From: Persicobacter diffluens
GTDB taxonomy: Bacteria; Bacteroidota; Bacteroidia; Cytophagales; Cyclobacteriaceae
DNA length: 64,000 nt
Assembly: GCF_036244895.1 (NCBI RefSeq)
Contig: NZ_BQKE01000001.1
Span: forward strand, 868,001 to 932,000
Reading direction: 5' to 3'
Shown here: positions 36,688-45,633 of the stretch, piece after piece
How positions within the stretch are numbered: position 1 is the stretch's first letter
How the letters are laid out: each line of letters begins with the position of its first letter
Translations under genes and position numbers: made by a program
The notes under the pieces: model-generated
What the model saw: only the letters and a program-made list of their open reading frames with translations
Database searches by the model: none
Told to the model about the DNA's origin: nothing

Positions 36688-37374
36688 ATGAAACTTACTA
36701 TAATATTTCTTGCCAGCTTTTTGTTTGTTCTTCATTACACTGTTCAGGCATCTTCAGCCTGCTATGATGATTCCACTCACTTTCATTTTAATAAAGCTCA
36801 GCAAATGATGCTGGAGGAGATGCCAGAAGAGGTGCTGATCAGAGCAAAAAAATTGAACGATAATCTCTTCTTCTACGGTTTGGTTATGCCAAACGGGGAA
36901 GAAATGGAATTTGTCAGTGAACCCGTTGGCTATATTAAACTCGGAGATATTCCCATTGATTTAAATCACGTCAATTCCGATACCGTCTTTATTGTAAATC
37001 TGAAGGAGTTGCAGCAGGCTCAACATCCTTTGGAGGTAAATAATAATCCCGAATTACAGTCCAATTATGAGGATATGGAAGGGGAGGTAGAAGTAGAAAA
37101 AAATGAATCTGAACTAGATATCAGGGATAAATTAGTTTTGGATAAATTTGTAGATGCGCTGATTGCTAACCGGCAGTTTCAGGTGAATTTGGAATCTCAG
37201 GGAAGTAATGGAAAAGAGGACCGGAAATTATCGCTTTTTATGGATAAGGTGCAGCAATATTTATTGGATCATTGGGTAGACATTAGCCAAATACAGGTTC
37301 GGGAATATAAACAGGTGAAGGCACTAAAGAATCAGGGGAAAAGCCTGGTGGCCCTTAAAATCAGCAATGAATAG
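36688..37374 (+). CDS. Secreted hypothetical protein
   Basis: The 228-residue product has a signal peptide (MKLTIIFLASFLFVLHYTVQ, cleavage near ASSA). The mature protein is acidic, mostly helical in its second half (LVLDKFVDALIANRQFQVNLE), without known motifs or cysteine pairs. It follows the small basic protein gene. The opposite net charge of the two products is worth noting. No family is recognised. Confidence 0.65.
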   Translation: MKLTIIFLASFLFVLHYTVQASSACYDDSTHFHFNKAQQMMLEEMPEEVLIRAKKLNDNLFFYGLVMPNGEEMEFVSEPVGYIKLGDIPIDLNHVNSDTVFIVNLKELQQAQHPLEVNNNPELQSNYEDMEGEVEVEKNESELDIRDKLVLDKFVDALIANRQFQVNLESQGSNGKEDRKLSLFMDKVQQYLLDHWVDISQIQVREYKQVKALKNQGKSLVALKISNE

Positions 37375-37500
37375 AAGTTTTTCGGAGGTTTTTCAATAGC
37401 CAAAATTCTCAAAGAAAATACGCTTCTTGTAGAAATGATATCTATTGATTAGCGGGAACAGCATCATTGTTCAGGTGGGGAAGTATAAAGCCGCTTCTTA

Positions 37501-37580
37501 TCGGGCTTTTTAATAAAACTGAAAATGGACATACTATAGGAAAGGTCCAGTTTCAAATCAGGTTCTATTTGATTGCTTGT
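37501..37580. repeat. Second dispersed repeat, copy a
   Basis: The stretch beginning GGGCTTTTTAATAAAACTG and ending CTATTTGATTGCTTG matches 53868-53952 at most positions (about 80 bp). It lies in a 543-bp gap that also holds a copy of the 221-bp element and a terminator. Confidence 0.55.
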
Positions 37581-37611
37581 GGTAGTTGACCTCAATAATC
37601 ATCGCTAGATT

Positions 37612-37832
37612 TAGTCCGAATAATGCCTGCTTCAATCCGCGTTTAGCTGCAGGGTGAGAAAATAAAAGGCCAGTTTCCTGTTTCGAGTTTTTTCTAACGA
37701 AGCAGATGAATGAGGCGAAAGCAAGCTTGCCGAAATTGGGGCTATTAAAAAGCAGAGAAAGATACGGGTAATAAGTTGAAGATAAGTTTCTTGGTTTGCT
37801 TTGATGAATTTAGCAGTGAGTAATTCGGCTTA
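37612..37832 (+). repeat. 221-bp dispersed element, copy 3
   Basis: Ends TAGTCCGAATAATGCC and GTGAGTAATTCGGCTTA. Internal landmarks: CGTTTAGCTGCAGGGTGAGA, TTTCGAGTTTTTTCTAACGA, GAAAGCAAGCTTGCCGAAAT and TGGGGCTATTAAAA. Confidence 0.85.
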
Positions 37833-37884
37833 GGGAGTGGAGGTAAAGGTTTCGCTATTACTTTGATGAAAAAATGAGCTAAAA

Positions 37885-37917
37885 GAAAAGCCGCTTTATT
37901 GAAAGCGGCTTTTTTAT
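37885..37917 (-). terminator. Terminator of the LytTR regulator gene
   Basis: AAAAGCCGCTTT/AAAGCGGCTTTT with a short loop and runs of A and T on the two sides, directly after the regulator stop codon on the minus strand. Confidence 0.9.
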
Positions 37918-38634
37918 TTATTGGAATACAACTTTTGACATTTTATCTCGGAGCCCATTTTTGTAGGTGTTCCCGATGGGCAATTCCACCCCATTTACCT
38001 GTACCCGATTGCTGGTCATTTTCTGAATTTTATCGGTATTGGTAATGAAGGATTTGTGAATTCTGACGAATCTTTCGTCCAGTTGTTCCATGATGCGAAT
38101 CATGGTTTCGGTCTGAATGTAAACTTTGTTCGGATGATGAATTTTTAAATAGTTACCAAATGCTTCTACATAATAAATTTCGTCGAAAAAAAGCCGGTGG
38201 TTAATGCCGTTTTCTTTCACAATTAAAGAAGGGCCTTCTTCTTTATTGGTCTCCACTTCTTCCAAAGGCGCCTTATTGTAAGTCGTTAAAGCTTTGTTGA
38301 CTCCTTTGAGGAAACGCTGTAGGGTGATGGGCTTTAATAGATAGTCCACCACAGAATATTCATAGCATTCAAGCGCATAGCTCGGATCCGAGGTGGTCAT
38401 GATAATCATGGGTTTGTCCACCAGGGTTTTCATAAAATCAATTCCGTTTAGCTCTGGCATTTGAATATCTAAAAATATTAGATCGACCGGGTTTTCGTTG
38501 ATGTAGTTGAGTGCATCAATGGCATTCTCCAGGTTTGCACAGAGCTCTAGCGCTTCATTTTGCTCGACGAACTTCTGGATGATATTTCGCGCAAGAGGCT
38601 CGTCATCTACGATGATGCATTTAAGTTTTTTCAT
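37918..38634 (-). CDS. LytTR-family response regulator
   Basis: From the start at 38634 (MKKLKCIIVDDEPLARN) the protein has 238 residues. The receiver domain (1-120) has the acidic pair DDE, the phospho-acceptor Asp in LIFLDIQMPELNG, and the conserved LLKPI lysine. A LytTR DNA-binding domain follows (about 140-238) with DEIYYVEAFGNYLKIH and RIHKSFITNTDKI. Such regulators are normally partnered with LytS-type kinases. The divergent gene 262 bp away encodes a LytS-like protein without the phospho-acceptor His, so the true kinase may be elsewhere. Confidence 0.94.
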   Translation of the reverse strand: MKKLKCIIVDDEPLARNIIQKFVEQNEALELCANLENAIDALNYINENPVDLIFLDIQMPELNGIDFMKTLVDKPMIIMTTSDPSYALECYEYSVVDYLLKPITLQRFLKGVNKALTTYNKAPLEEVETNKEEGPSLIVKENGINHRLFFDEIYYVEAFGNYLKIHHPNKVYIQTETMIRIMEQLDERFVRIHKSFITNTDKIQKMTSNRVQVNGVELPIGNTYKNGLRDKMSKVVFQ

Positions 38635-38896
38635 ATAGAGAAGAAATAATATCGGTTTATAGGGTGGTGGAATAATTTGGTCATGAAAAAATGCCGTAAG
38701 GCTTTGTAAGTTTAACACGATGAAAATCAAAATGTTGGGCGGGTTTGGGGGAGTATTTTGAGATTAATTTCCTGTTGAAACTTACATGTTTGATCCTTTT
38801 GATATTTAGGTAATAATTCAAATTTTTATTTGATCCGAAAAGGCTGAGCAATTTTCATTTTTCTGGGTTATACTTTAGAACAGAAAAGAAAAATAC

Positions 38897-39484
38897 ATGA
38901 GTGTAAAATGGGAAATAGAAAGGAGTATGCTCGGCCAGGTTGGTGACGAGTTTTTGCTCAATACGTTGAATAATCTATATTCTATGTCCTTATTGGAGGA
39001 TGGTAGGTTAACCGATTCATTGGTTAAATTATCCGATTTTTTCAGGTATCAGTATCGGGTTGCAAAATTGGATAAAATATCTATTGAAGAAGAGGTTCAG
39101 TTTTTAAAATCGTATTTTTATTTGCAGCGATTACGCTTCAATAATCAATTAGACATTAATTTTATTTATTCAATAGATAGAAATCATTACATCTCACCCT
39201 GTGTTTTTTTTCCACTTTTGAGCCTATCCTTTCAAATGTTGCAGCGTAGAGTAGTCGATAAATTGGGTTTTTCCGTTCATTTACACGCCAAAGAAAATAA
39301 TATTGACTTGGTCTTAGAGATTCTGAAACCGGATAATTTTAAGCCATCAGTTTTTAGTGCGGAGTTAGATGCCTGTTTAGAAAATTTAAGAACCGAATAT
39401 AAAGGGCAGTTTAAAGTTTCTGTGGAGGAACGCCTGAATCAGTATGTGGTTGGGGTGGTATTGACGCCCTGGGTGGATGCCTAA
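38897..39484 (+). CDS. Degenerate LytS-type (His_kinase) protein without H-box histidine
   Basis: The 195-residue soluble protein aligns with the His_kinase domain of LytS-like sensors: EFLLNTLNNLYSMSLLEDG corresponds to the family pattern PHFLFNTLNNLYSL, and LSDFFRYQY and FLKSYFYLQRLRFNNQLD follow as expected. Residue E18 stands where the phosphorylated His should be, and the N-box that binds ATP (normally with ENAIKH) reads SLSFQMLQRR. No membrane segments or sensor domain precede it. It is therefore probably a catalytically dead, possibly regulatory, relative. It is divergent from the LytTR regulator gene. Confidence 0.8.
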   Translation: MSVKWEIERSMLGQVGDEFLLNTLNNLYSMSLLEDGRLTDSLVKLSDFFRYQYRVAKLDKISIEEEVQFLKSYFYLQRLRFNNQLDINFIYSIDRNHYISPCVFFPLLSLSFQMLQRRVVDKLGFSVHLHAKENNIDLVLEILKPDNFKPSVFSAELDACLENLRTEYKGQFKVSVEERLNQYVVGVVLTPWVDA

Positions 39485-39507
39485 AATTATTTTCTCATTG
39501 AGCAAAA

Positions 39508-39543
39508 GAAAAGGTCGCCCTGTATTCCAGGACGACCTTTTCT
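39508..39543 (+). terminator. Terminator after the LytS-like gene
   Basis: AAAAGGTCG/CGACCTTTT extended by CCTG/CAGG with one mismatch, loop TATTC, followed by a short T-rich stretch. Confidence 0.82.
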
Positions 39544-39567
39544 TTAAGGGTTTATGAAGAATCTCTA

Positions 39568-39789
39568 AAGCTGATTATTCCGGCCTCCATCCTCGTTTAG
39601 CTGCTAGACGGGAAAATGAAAGAATTTTGCCTATTTCGGTTTTTTCAACAAAGCAGATGAATGGAAGGAGGTGAATGCAAGCTTAGCCAATTTCGGGCTA
39701 TTTAAGAATCAGCAAAATTAACCACCGCGCATCGGTAATGAGCGTTTTCTAAACACACCACGAGATCTAGCGATGAATAATTCGGCTTA
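39568..39789 (+). repeat. 221-bp dispersed element, copy 4, overlapping the batA stop codon
   Basis: Starts near AAAGCTGATTATTCC and ends GATGAATAATTCGGCTTA. Landmarks: CGTTTAGCTGCTAGACGGG, TTTCGGTTTTTTCAACAAAG, GAATGCAAGCTTAGCCAATT. The last three bases (39787-39789) are the stop codon of the batA gene on the other strand. Confidence 0.82.
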
Positions 39790-40842
39790 ATCTTCCAGCA
39801 CATTGTTCATAAAAGAAGACTTCAGGCCGATAAAGCAAAGCAGAAAAATAATGCCCCACTTCAAATATACGTCATAGAAGTCCTGAGTGTCTTTGAAACG
39901 GGTCTCCATGATTTTTGCTTTCTCGAACTGGTCAATTTCATCAAAGACATTTTCCAGCGCTTTATTGTTGGATACCCGGTAAAATTGCCCGGAACCAATA
40001 TCTGCAATTTCACGAAGGGTGGTTTCATCCAGGGTATTGTCCACCATTCTCGGGCGTCCAAAGAAATCTTTCCCCCAGGGCACTCGACCTTCTTTTCCAA
40101 TGGCAATGGTATAGATTTTGATTCCATAGGCTGCTGCTAATTTTGCTGCTGTAATCGGGTCAATATTACCAGCGGTATTTTCTCCATCAGATAGTAAAAT
40201 AATCACTTTTGATTTAGCATCACCATCCCGCATACGGTTGGTAGCTACGGCCAAGGCGGAACCAATGGCCGTTCCGTCATTCGCAATCATTTTAAAATCA
40301 ATTTCCTCAATATACTCTTCCAGTAATTTGTAGTCTGTGGTGAGTGGTGCCAATGAATAGGCCTCTCCGGAGAAAATGACTAATCCGATGCGATCCTGAA
40401 AGCGGCCCTTAACAAAGTCAGAGCACACTTTTTTGGCAGCGACTAATCGATTGGGTTTGAAATCCTCGATTTGCATGGATCCGGAAATATCCACGACCAT
40501 GGTGATGTCAATCCCTTCGGTCCATTGTTCCACTCTTTCATTGGTCTTCTGCGGTCTTGCCAATGCGATTAACAAAAGGGCCATGGCAAGCGCAAAAAAC
40601 AAAGGTGGAATAAACCGCAGAAGCGTAATCGCACTCCATTGTAGTTCCCTTTTGGTGAGGGCAATAGGAAGTCTTTGCTTCAGCTTAATGTTCAGCAACC
40701 ACTTTAGAATAAAAAGCAGGGGGATGAGAAAAATTAGAAATAATACCCAGCTGAATTCCCAGGTGAAATTATTTAATATGGATGGAGTAAACCATTGCAA
40801 ACTCCACCATTCATGATCCAATGCGTTATTTACTTCAGTCAT
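39787..40842 (-). CDS. batA: vWA domain membrane protein, BatA type
   Basis: The 351-residue protein has two membrane helices in the first 95 residues, then a von Willebrand A domain with a complete metal-ion site: DISGSMQ (about residue 118), a Thr in DGTAIGSA and Asp in LLSDGENTAG. A final membrane helix (about 325-345) closes the chain, the BatA layout from Bacteroides aerotolerance loci. The upstream genes on the same strand encode a membrane protein and a DUF58 protein, each overlapping the next by 8 bp, so the three form one operon. The stop codon lies inside the terminal repeat of a dispersed element. Confidence 0.9.
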   Translation of the reverse strand: MTEVNNALDHEWWSLQWFTPSILNNFTWEFSWVLFLIFLIPLLFILKWLLNIKLKQRLPIALTKRELQWSAITLLRFIPPLFFALAMALLLIALARPQKTNERVEQWTEGIDITMVVDISGSMQIEDFKPNRLVAAKKVCSDFVKGRFQDRIGLVIFSGEAYSLAPLTTDYKLLEEYIEEIDFKMIANDGTAIGSALAVATNRMRDGDAKSKVIILLSDGENTAGNIDPITAAKLAAAYGIKIYTIAIGKEGRVPWGKDFFGRPRMVDNTLDETTLREIADIGSGQFYRVSNNKALENVFDEIDQFEKAKIMETRFKDTQDFYDVYLKWGIIFLLCFIGLKSSFMNNVLED

Positions 40843-41713
40843 TTTTTAATTGGTTGAGCTTGTCCTCGTATTTGCTAATGGCCAGATCTCTTAGTCGGTC
40901 GTAATTTTGGGTGTCAATCTGCTGAGCTTGTTGGCTATAAATATTCATATCAATAAGACGGAGGGTTTCCAAAACTTCCGGCTGCTGGAGAATTTTTCCA
41001 ATTTCTTTGGTGGTCAATTTAGGATAGGGACGATTGTCCACTTTTTCCATATAATGCTTCCATAAGGAAGAAAGCGCTTCCTCCTCTCTCTTGGATGTAT
41101 GCTGGTCAAAATTGCCCAGGAATTGTCGATGCTGACGCTCCAGCTTGCGAATGTTAAACAGGCGCTTGATTTTACCCCCAAATAATCCGAAAGTGATGAT
41201 GGCTAGGAAAAGCAAAATACCGGTCCCGGCCATCCAATAAGGGTAATTGAAGGGATAAATAACCGGGTAGTAATCGGCTGCTGTTTCCAACGCAATGGAG
41301 TCCGGCATAGTCAATAGGCTGGGCTTGAAGTTGATCTCAGCCATGGGTGTAAATACCGGAACACTGTCTTTTTCCTGCACCCAGTAAATGGGTACGGAGA
41401 GTTGCTGAAGGCTATCGGTCTCAAAAGTAGAGATGTGATAGACGATGCTATCTGTACTGATCCCTTCGGTGGTGACGGTAGTGTAAACCTCTCTGGAGTT
41501 ATACTCAAAAGGATGAAAGTTGTATAGGGAATCCGGAAACAGGATGTTCAGATCCATGGGATAATGGGCCGTAACGATATACGTTAAATCTTCCCCTATC
41601 ATTACTGAATCCCTCAGGAAAAATCCGTCTAGCTCAATTTCCTGTGCCTGGGTTTTTCCCAAAAAAGCCAGCTGAAGAAAGCTCACTAAAAAAATACAAA
41701 AGCGATTAGCCAT
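40835..41713 (-). CDS. Bat-cluster membrane protein with large periplasmic domain
   Basis: The 292-residue protein has a signal peptide (MANRFCIFLVSFLQLAFLG then KTQAQ), a beta-rich extracytoplasmic domain (about 25-165), one membrane helix (WMAGTGILLFLAIITFGLFG) and a cytoplasmic helical tail of about 95 residues. In position it matches the variable gene between DUF58 and batA in Bat operons; the N-terminal part resembles BatD-type beta domains. It overlaps both neighbours by 8 bp. Confidence 0.75.
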   Translation of the reverse strand: MANRFCIFLVSFLQLAFLGKTQAQEIELDGFFLRDSVMIGEDLTYIVTAHYPMDLNILFPDSLYNFHPFEYNSREVYTTVTTEGISTDSIVYHISTFETDSLQQLSVPIYWVQEKDSVPVFTPMAEINFKPSLLTMPDSIALETAADYYPVIYPFNYPYWMAGTGILLFLAIITFGLFGGKIKRLFNIRKLERQHRQFLGNFDQHTSKREEEALSSLWKHYMEKVDNRPYPKLTTKEIGKILQQPEVLETLRLIDMNIYSQQAQQIDTQNYDRLRDLAISKYEDKLNQLKND

Positions 41714-42584
41714 TTTTCTTACTTAAATTTCTGACTTTGAAAAGTTTGATTAATTGTGGGACGTAGTCATCTTCCGTGTCTACTCTCAGATAATTGGCCT
41801 CGTATTTTTGGCAAAAATCCTTGAGTTTGTTTTGGCTGTCCCCATACTTATCCTGAATTTTTTTTCGGAAAGCAGGAGAGGAAGTATTCACCCAAATGGT
41901 TTTCTGAGATTCTTTATCATAGAGCGGAATGATGCCTAATCTGGGGAGTTTGGTCTCCCGTTGATCAAAGATATGCAAAACCACCAAGTCATGCTTTTTG
42001 GCCAAGGCTTTCAGGTTTTTTTCATAGCCCTCATCGATAAAATCTGAAATCAGAATAATTACCGATCGCCTTTTGATCAAATTCAGACAATACTGCATGG
42101 CCCGCTCCAAACTGGTTTTTTTGGATTTTGGGGCCAGTTTATACAAACTGCTGATCAACTGATAAGCCTGAGACTCTCCCTTTCCGGGTTTTATATACTT
42201 TTCCTTTTGATCAGAAAAACAAATTGCCCCAACCGAACTGCCCTCTTTCACTGCAGAGAGCGCCAGCACACTGGTAATCTCGTTGGTGATGTCTATTTTT
42301 TGCTTCCCTTGCTTACCAATTTGCTGGGATGCACTCACATCCACCAAAAAGAAAACGGTCTGCTCTTTTTCTTCCTTAAATGTTTTGACATAGGTGCCAT
42401 GTCCCTTGGCGGTCACATGCCAGTCGATGCTTCGGATGTCATCCCCATATTGGTAGGAACGCACATCGTCAAACTCCAATCCGCTTCCTTTAAAGATGGA
42501 ATGGTAGTCTCCCTGCATGTGGCTCTTTACCGCCTTTCTGATTCGAATTTCGTACTTACGTATTTTTTGAAAAATTTCTTTCAC
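41706..42584 (-). CDS. DUF58 domain protein of the Bat cluster
   Basis: The 292-residue protein has the DUF58 signature SGLEFDDVRSYQYGDDIRSI and a vWA-like FFLVDVSASQQIG motif. It leads the Bat operon. A MoxR-type ATPase gene, the normal partner, does not precede it; 150 bp of non-coding DNA and a divergent lipoprotein gene lie upstream. Bat proteins are thought to act in envelope stress or assembly of surface complexes. Confidence 0.92.
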   Translation of the reverse strand: MKEIFQKIRKYEIRIRKAVKSHMQGDYHSIFKGSGLEFDDVRSYQYGDDIRSIDWHVTAKGHGTYVKTFKEEKEQTVFFLVDVSASQQIGKQGKQKIDITNEITSVLALSAVKEGSSVGAICFSDQKEKYIKPGKGESQAYQLISSLYKLAPKSKKTSLERAMQYCLNLIKRRSVIILISDFIDEGYEKNLKALAKKHDLVVLHIFDQRETKLPRLGIIPLYDKESQKTIWVNTSSPAFRKKIQDKYGDSQNKLKDFCQKYEANYLRVDTEDDYVPQLIKLFKVRNLSKKNG

Positions 42585-42734
42585 CTTATCCTATTTTTTG
42601 AAGGTCGGCGCTGAATCCGAACATTGGTATTTTTTTAAAATCATTGGCCTAAATATCATTTATTCCTCAGATGATATGGATATTGTCCAATGCTGTATTT
42701 TCAAAATTAGAAAGTATTCGCCTAATTTGCACTT

Positions 42735-43148
42735 GTGAAAAAATATTTTTTGTTATCGGTTCTATTCTGTAGTCTTTTGGGCTGTTCAGAAGAAAAAGTG
42801 AAAGTAGATAAGCCCAAGGGCTTGTTGTCTGAAAATGAGATGATACAACTCATGATGGACTTCTATATTTTGGAGGCCAAGGTAAAAGAAGTGCGGGTGG
42901 GAAGAGATTCTGCAAAAGTGCTTTATCGTGAGTTAGAACCTCTAGTTTACCAGCAGCATGATATTGATTCGGTTGATTACCGCCAAAGTTTAGAATATTA
43001 TCTTCACTTTCCAGAGACCATGGAAACCTTCTATTCCGCCATTGTGGACAGCCTGAGCTTGAAAGAACGAGTGGCAAACGATAAGGAAAAGGCGAGTAAG
43101 AAAAAAGATAAGTTAAAAGAGGCGAAGGAAAATGAGCCTCAGGATTAA
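42735..43148 (+). CDS. DUF4296 lipoprotein
   Basis: The 137-residue product has a lipoprotein signal (MKKYFLLSVLFCSLLGC with the lipid-accepting Cys at residue 17) and the DUF4296 pattern LSENEMIQLMMDFYILEAKV and a late FDPETMETFYSAI-like region (here HFPETMETFYSAIVDSL). The C-terminal 25 residues are a charged Lys/Glu tail. The start codon is GTG. It lies 23 bp before mutS2. Function of this Bacteroidota family is unknown. Confidence 0.85.
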   Translation: MKKYFLLSVLFCSLLGCSEEKVKVDKPKGLLSENEMIQLMMDFYILEAKVKEVRVGRDSAKVLYRELEPLVYQQHDIDSVDYRQSLEYYLHFPETMETFYSAIVDSLSLKERVANDKEKASKKKDKLKEAKENEPQD

Positions 43149-43171
43149 GGAAGCGAAAGGAGAGAAAATCA

Positions 43172-45580
43172 ATGCTATACCCCCGCAGTTTTGAGGAGAA
43201 ATTAGGTTTTGACCGTATTAGAAGCATCATCAAAGAAAGCTGCCTAAGCCCTTTGGGCATGGCCTATGTGGAGAAGATGCGTTTTTCCAAAAACTATGAT
43301 CAGTTACAAACCTGGCTCCAGCAGACGGAGGAGTTTAGAAGAATTTTAACCTCAGGGGAAAGTTTTCCCAATGCCAATTATATTGATGCGACCAGCGGAT
43401 TGGACAAAGCCAGCCTGCAGGGCACTTTCCTGACGCAGGAAGAGTTTTTCGATTTGCTGTTGGCCCTAAAAACCATTGAAGGTATTGTCCGCTTTCTGAA
43501 AAGTAATGCAGAGGAATACCCACTGCTGTCAGATATCAGTGGGGCAGTATTCTTCAATCAGCAATTAGTCCATCAGATAGAAGCCAAAATTGACGATAAG
43601 GGTCAGTTACGCAATAATGCCAGTGCGGAATTACAACAAATTCGCGCCAAGATACAAGGGCAGCAGGTACAGCTTCGCCGGGTTTTGGACCGAATCCTTC
43701 GGGAGGCTAAAGCCAAAGGCTATACCAAAGACGATGTAACGCCCACCATTCGTGATGGCCGGATGGTGATACCGGTGAGTGTTGCCTATAAGCGTTCCAT
43801 CAAGGGATTCGTTCATGATGAATCCGCCACCGGGCAAACGGTATATCTGGAGCCGGCGGAGGTGTTGGAAGTGAATAATAGCATTCGGGAGCTGGAATAT
43901 GAAGAGCGAAGAGAAATAGTTCGTATTCTGACCGTGCTGACGGATGCCCTTCGTCCGGAATTAGATTCCCTCAGAAAGGCTTTTCGCTTTTTGGGCTTGG
44001 TGGATTTTATTCGTGCCAAGGCCAAATTTGCTGTAAAGCTGGAAGCCCATATGCCGGAATTGCATAACCGTACCTTGGTGGAATGGTATAATTCCCGTCA
44101 CCCATTATTATGGATGGCCCATCAGGAGCAGGGTAAACCTGTGGTCCCCTTAAATATTCGCCTGAGCCAGCAGCAAAGGATTTTGGTGATTTCCGGACCG
44201 AATGCCGGAGGAAAGTCCGTTTGTGTGAAAACAGTGGGGCTGGTACAGTATATGATGCAGTGCGGGCTTTTGGTACCCATGGATGGCCATTCCAAAATGG
44301 GGATTTTTCAGAACGTATTCCTGGACATTGGAGATGAGCAGTCGATTGACAATGACTTGTCGACCTATTCTTCTCACCTGACCAATATGCGTCATTTTGT
44401 GAATAATGGGAACAAGCGGACGCTGATTCTGATTGATGAATTCGGTACCGGTACTGAGCCTCAGTTTGGGGGCGCAATAGCGGAATCTTTACTGAGCCAG
44501 TTTGCAGAAATGGGCATGTATGGGGTGATCAATACACACTATGGCAATTTGAAGCGCTTCGCGGATAAAACCAAAGGCCTGGTGAATGGCGCCATGCGTT
44601 TTGATCTGGAAAAACTGGAACCGCTTTATGATTTAGAAATCGGCAAGCCGGGAAGCTCTTTTGCTTTGGAGATTGCCCGTAAAATCGGATTGCCCAAAGA
44701 GGTATTGAAAGATGCTCAGGGCCTTGTGGGGGTGGATCAGGTGAAGCTGGACCGAATGCTGGGGCAGCTGGAAAGTGATAAGCGCAAGCTGGAAGAAAAA
44801 CTGAAGAAGGCGGAAGACCGCGACCGTCGCCTGAAGCTTCGTATGGAAGAATATGAAGATTTGAAAGCCAGGCTGGATGATAAGCGCCGTGACCTGATTG
44901 ACGACGCCAAACGGGAGGCTAAAGGAATTATGGAGGGCGCCAATCGCCGGGTAGAGGCTGCCATTAAGGAGATTAAGGAAAAGAAAGCCTCCAAAGAGAA
45001 AACCAAGGAGGTGCGCGAGCAGCTGGAAAAATACAAGGGCAATATTAAAATTGGCCAGCGAAAAACACCGGCAGCAGAGGTAAAAGAGCCGGAATTCGTG
45101 GTTGAAGGCGGCACCATCAAGGTGGGCAATTATGTCCGGGTGAAGGATTCCGGCACTATCGGAGAAGTATTGGGCGTTCGTGGTAAAGACCTGGAACTTT
45201 CTTTAGGTGGATTAAAAACCACCGTGAAAATGAACCGAGTGGAGAAAGTATCCCGCCGGGTGCAGAAGAAAGAAGAAAAAGAGCGCAGCAGTCGTGTGAG
45301 CATGAAGGGCATTGACATCAATGCCAAAATGTCTAATTACACAGCAAATCTGGATATCCGGGGTCGTCGCGGAGAGGAAATTTTCTTTGATGTCCAGAAC
45401 TTTGTGGATGAGGGCGCCATGTTGGGTTTTGACGAATTGCGCATAGTGCATGGAAAAGGGGACGGCATTTTGCGGGATGTGGTACGGAATATTCTGGACA
45501 CTATGAGTCAGGTGAGGGCCTATAAAGATGAACATGTAGAGCGTGGAGGAGCGGGTGTAACCGTCGTCCATATCAAATAA
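43172..45580 (+). CDS. mutS2: MutS2 family ATPase/endonuclease
   Basis: The 802-residue protein has the MutS2 layout: an N-terminal helical clamp region, a MutS-type ATPase with Walker A GPNAGGKSV (about residue 342) and LILIDEFGTGTEP as Walker B, a long charged coiled coil (about 515-640), a KOW-like patch, and a C-terminal Smr nuclease domain (about 720-802) with LDIRGRRGEE and IVHGKGDGIL. It lacks the mismatch-recognition domain. MutS2 limits homologous recombination and in some bacteria rescues collided ribosomes. In a genome with such long near-identical repeats this may matter for repeat stability (inference). Confidence 0.97.
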   Translation: MLYPRSFEEKLGFDRIRSIIKESCLSPLGMAYVEKMRFSKNYDQLQTWLQQTEEFRRILTSGESFPNANYIDATSGLDKASLQGTFLTQEEFFDLLLALKTIEGIVRFLKSNAEEYPLLSDISGAVFFNQQLVHQIEAKIDDKGQLRNNASAELQQIRAKIQGQQVQLRRVLDRILREAKAKGYTKDDVTPTIRDGRMVIPVSVAYKRSIKGFVHDESATGQTVYLEPAEVLEVNNSIRELEYEERREIVRILTVLTDALRPELDSLRKAFRFLGLVDFIRAKAKFAVKLEAHMPELHNRTLVEWYNSRHPLLWMAHQEQGKPVVPLNIRLSQQQRILVISGPNAGGKSVCVKTVGLVQYMMQCGLLVPMDGHSKMGIFQNVFLDIGDEQSIDNDLSTYSSHLTNMRHFVNNGNKRTLILIDEFGTGTEPQFGGAIAESLLSQFAEMGMYGVINTHYGNLKRFADKTKGLVNGAMRFDLEKLEPLYDLEIGKPGSSFALEIARKIGLPKEVLKDAQGLVGVDQVKLDRMLGQLESDKRKLEEKLKKAEDRDRRLKLRMEEYEDLKARLDDKRRDLIDDAKREAKGIMEGANRRVEAAIKEIKEKKASKEKTKEVREQLEKYKGNIKIGQRKTPAAEVKEPEFVVEGGTIKVGNYVRVKDSGTIGEVLGVRGKDLELSLGGLKTTVKMNRVEKVSRRVQKKEEKERSSRVSMKGIDINAKMSNYTANLDIRGRRGEEIFFDVQNFVDEGAMLGFDELRIVHGKGDGILRDVVRNILDTMSQVRAYKDEHVERGGAGVTVVHIK

Positions 45581-45588
45581 AGAAATCA

Positions 45589-45611
45589 GGGAGCTTGGCT
45601 CCCTTTTTTTA
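45589..45611 (+). terminator. Terminator after mutS2
   Basis: GGGAGC/GCTCCC with a TTG loop (45589-45603) followed by seven T. Confidence 0.92.
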
Positions 45612-45633
45612 TTTCAGTTTTTTCCACTAAAAT

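Noticed and set aside
44007..44477. A 156-codon minus-strand frame within mutS2
   Set aside because: It is antisense to the conserved MutS2 ATPase domain and has no family resemblance.
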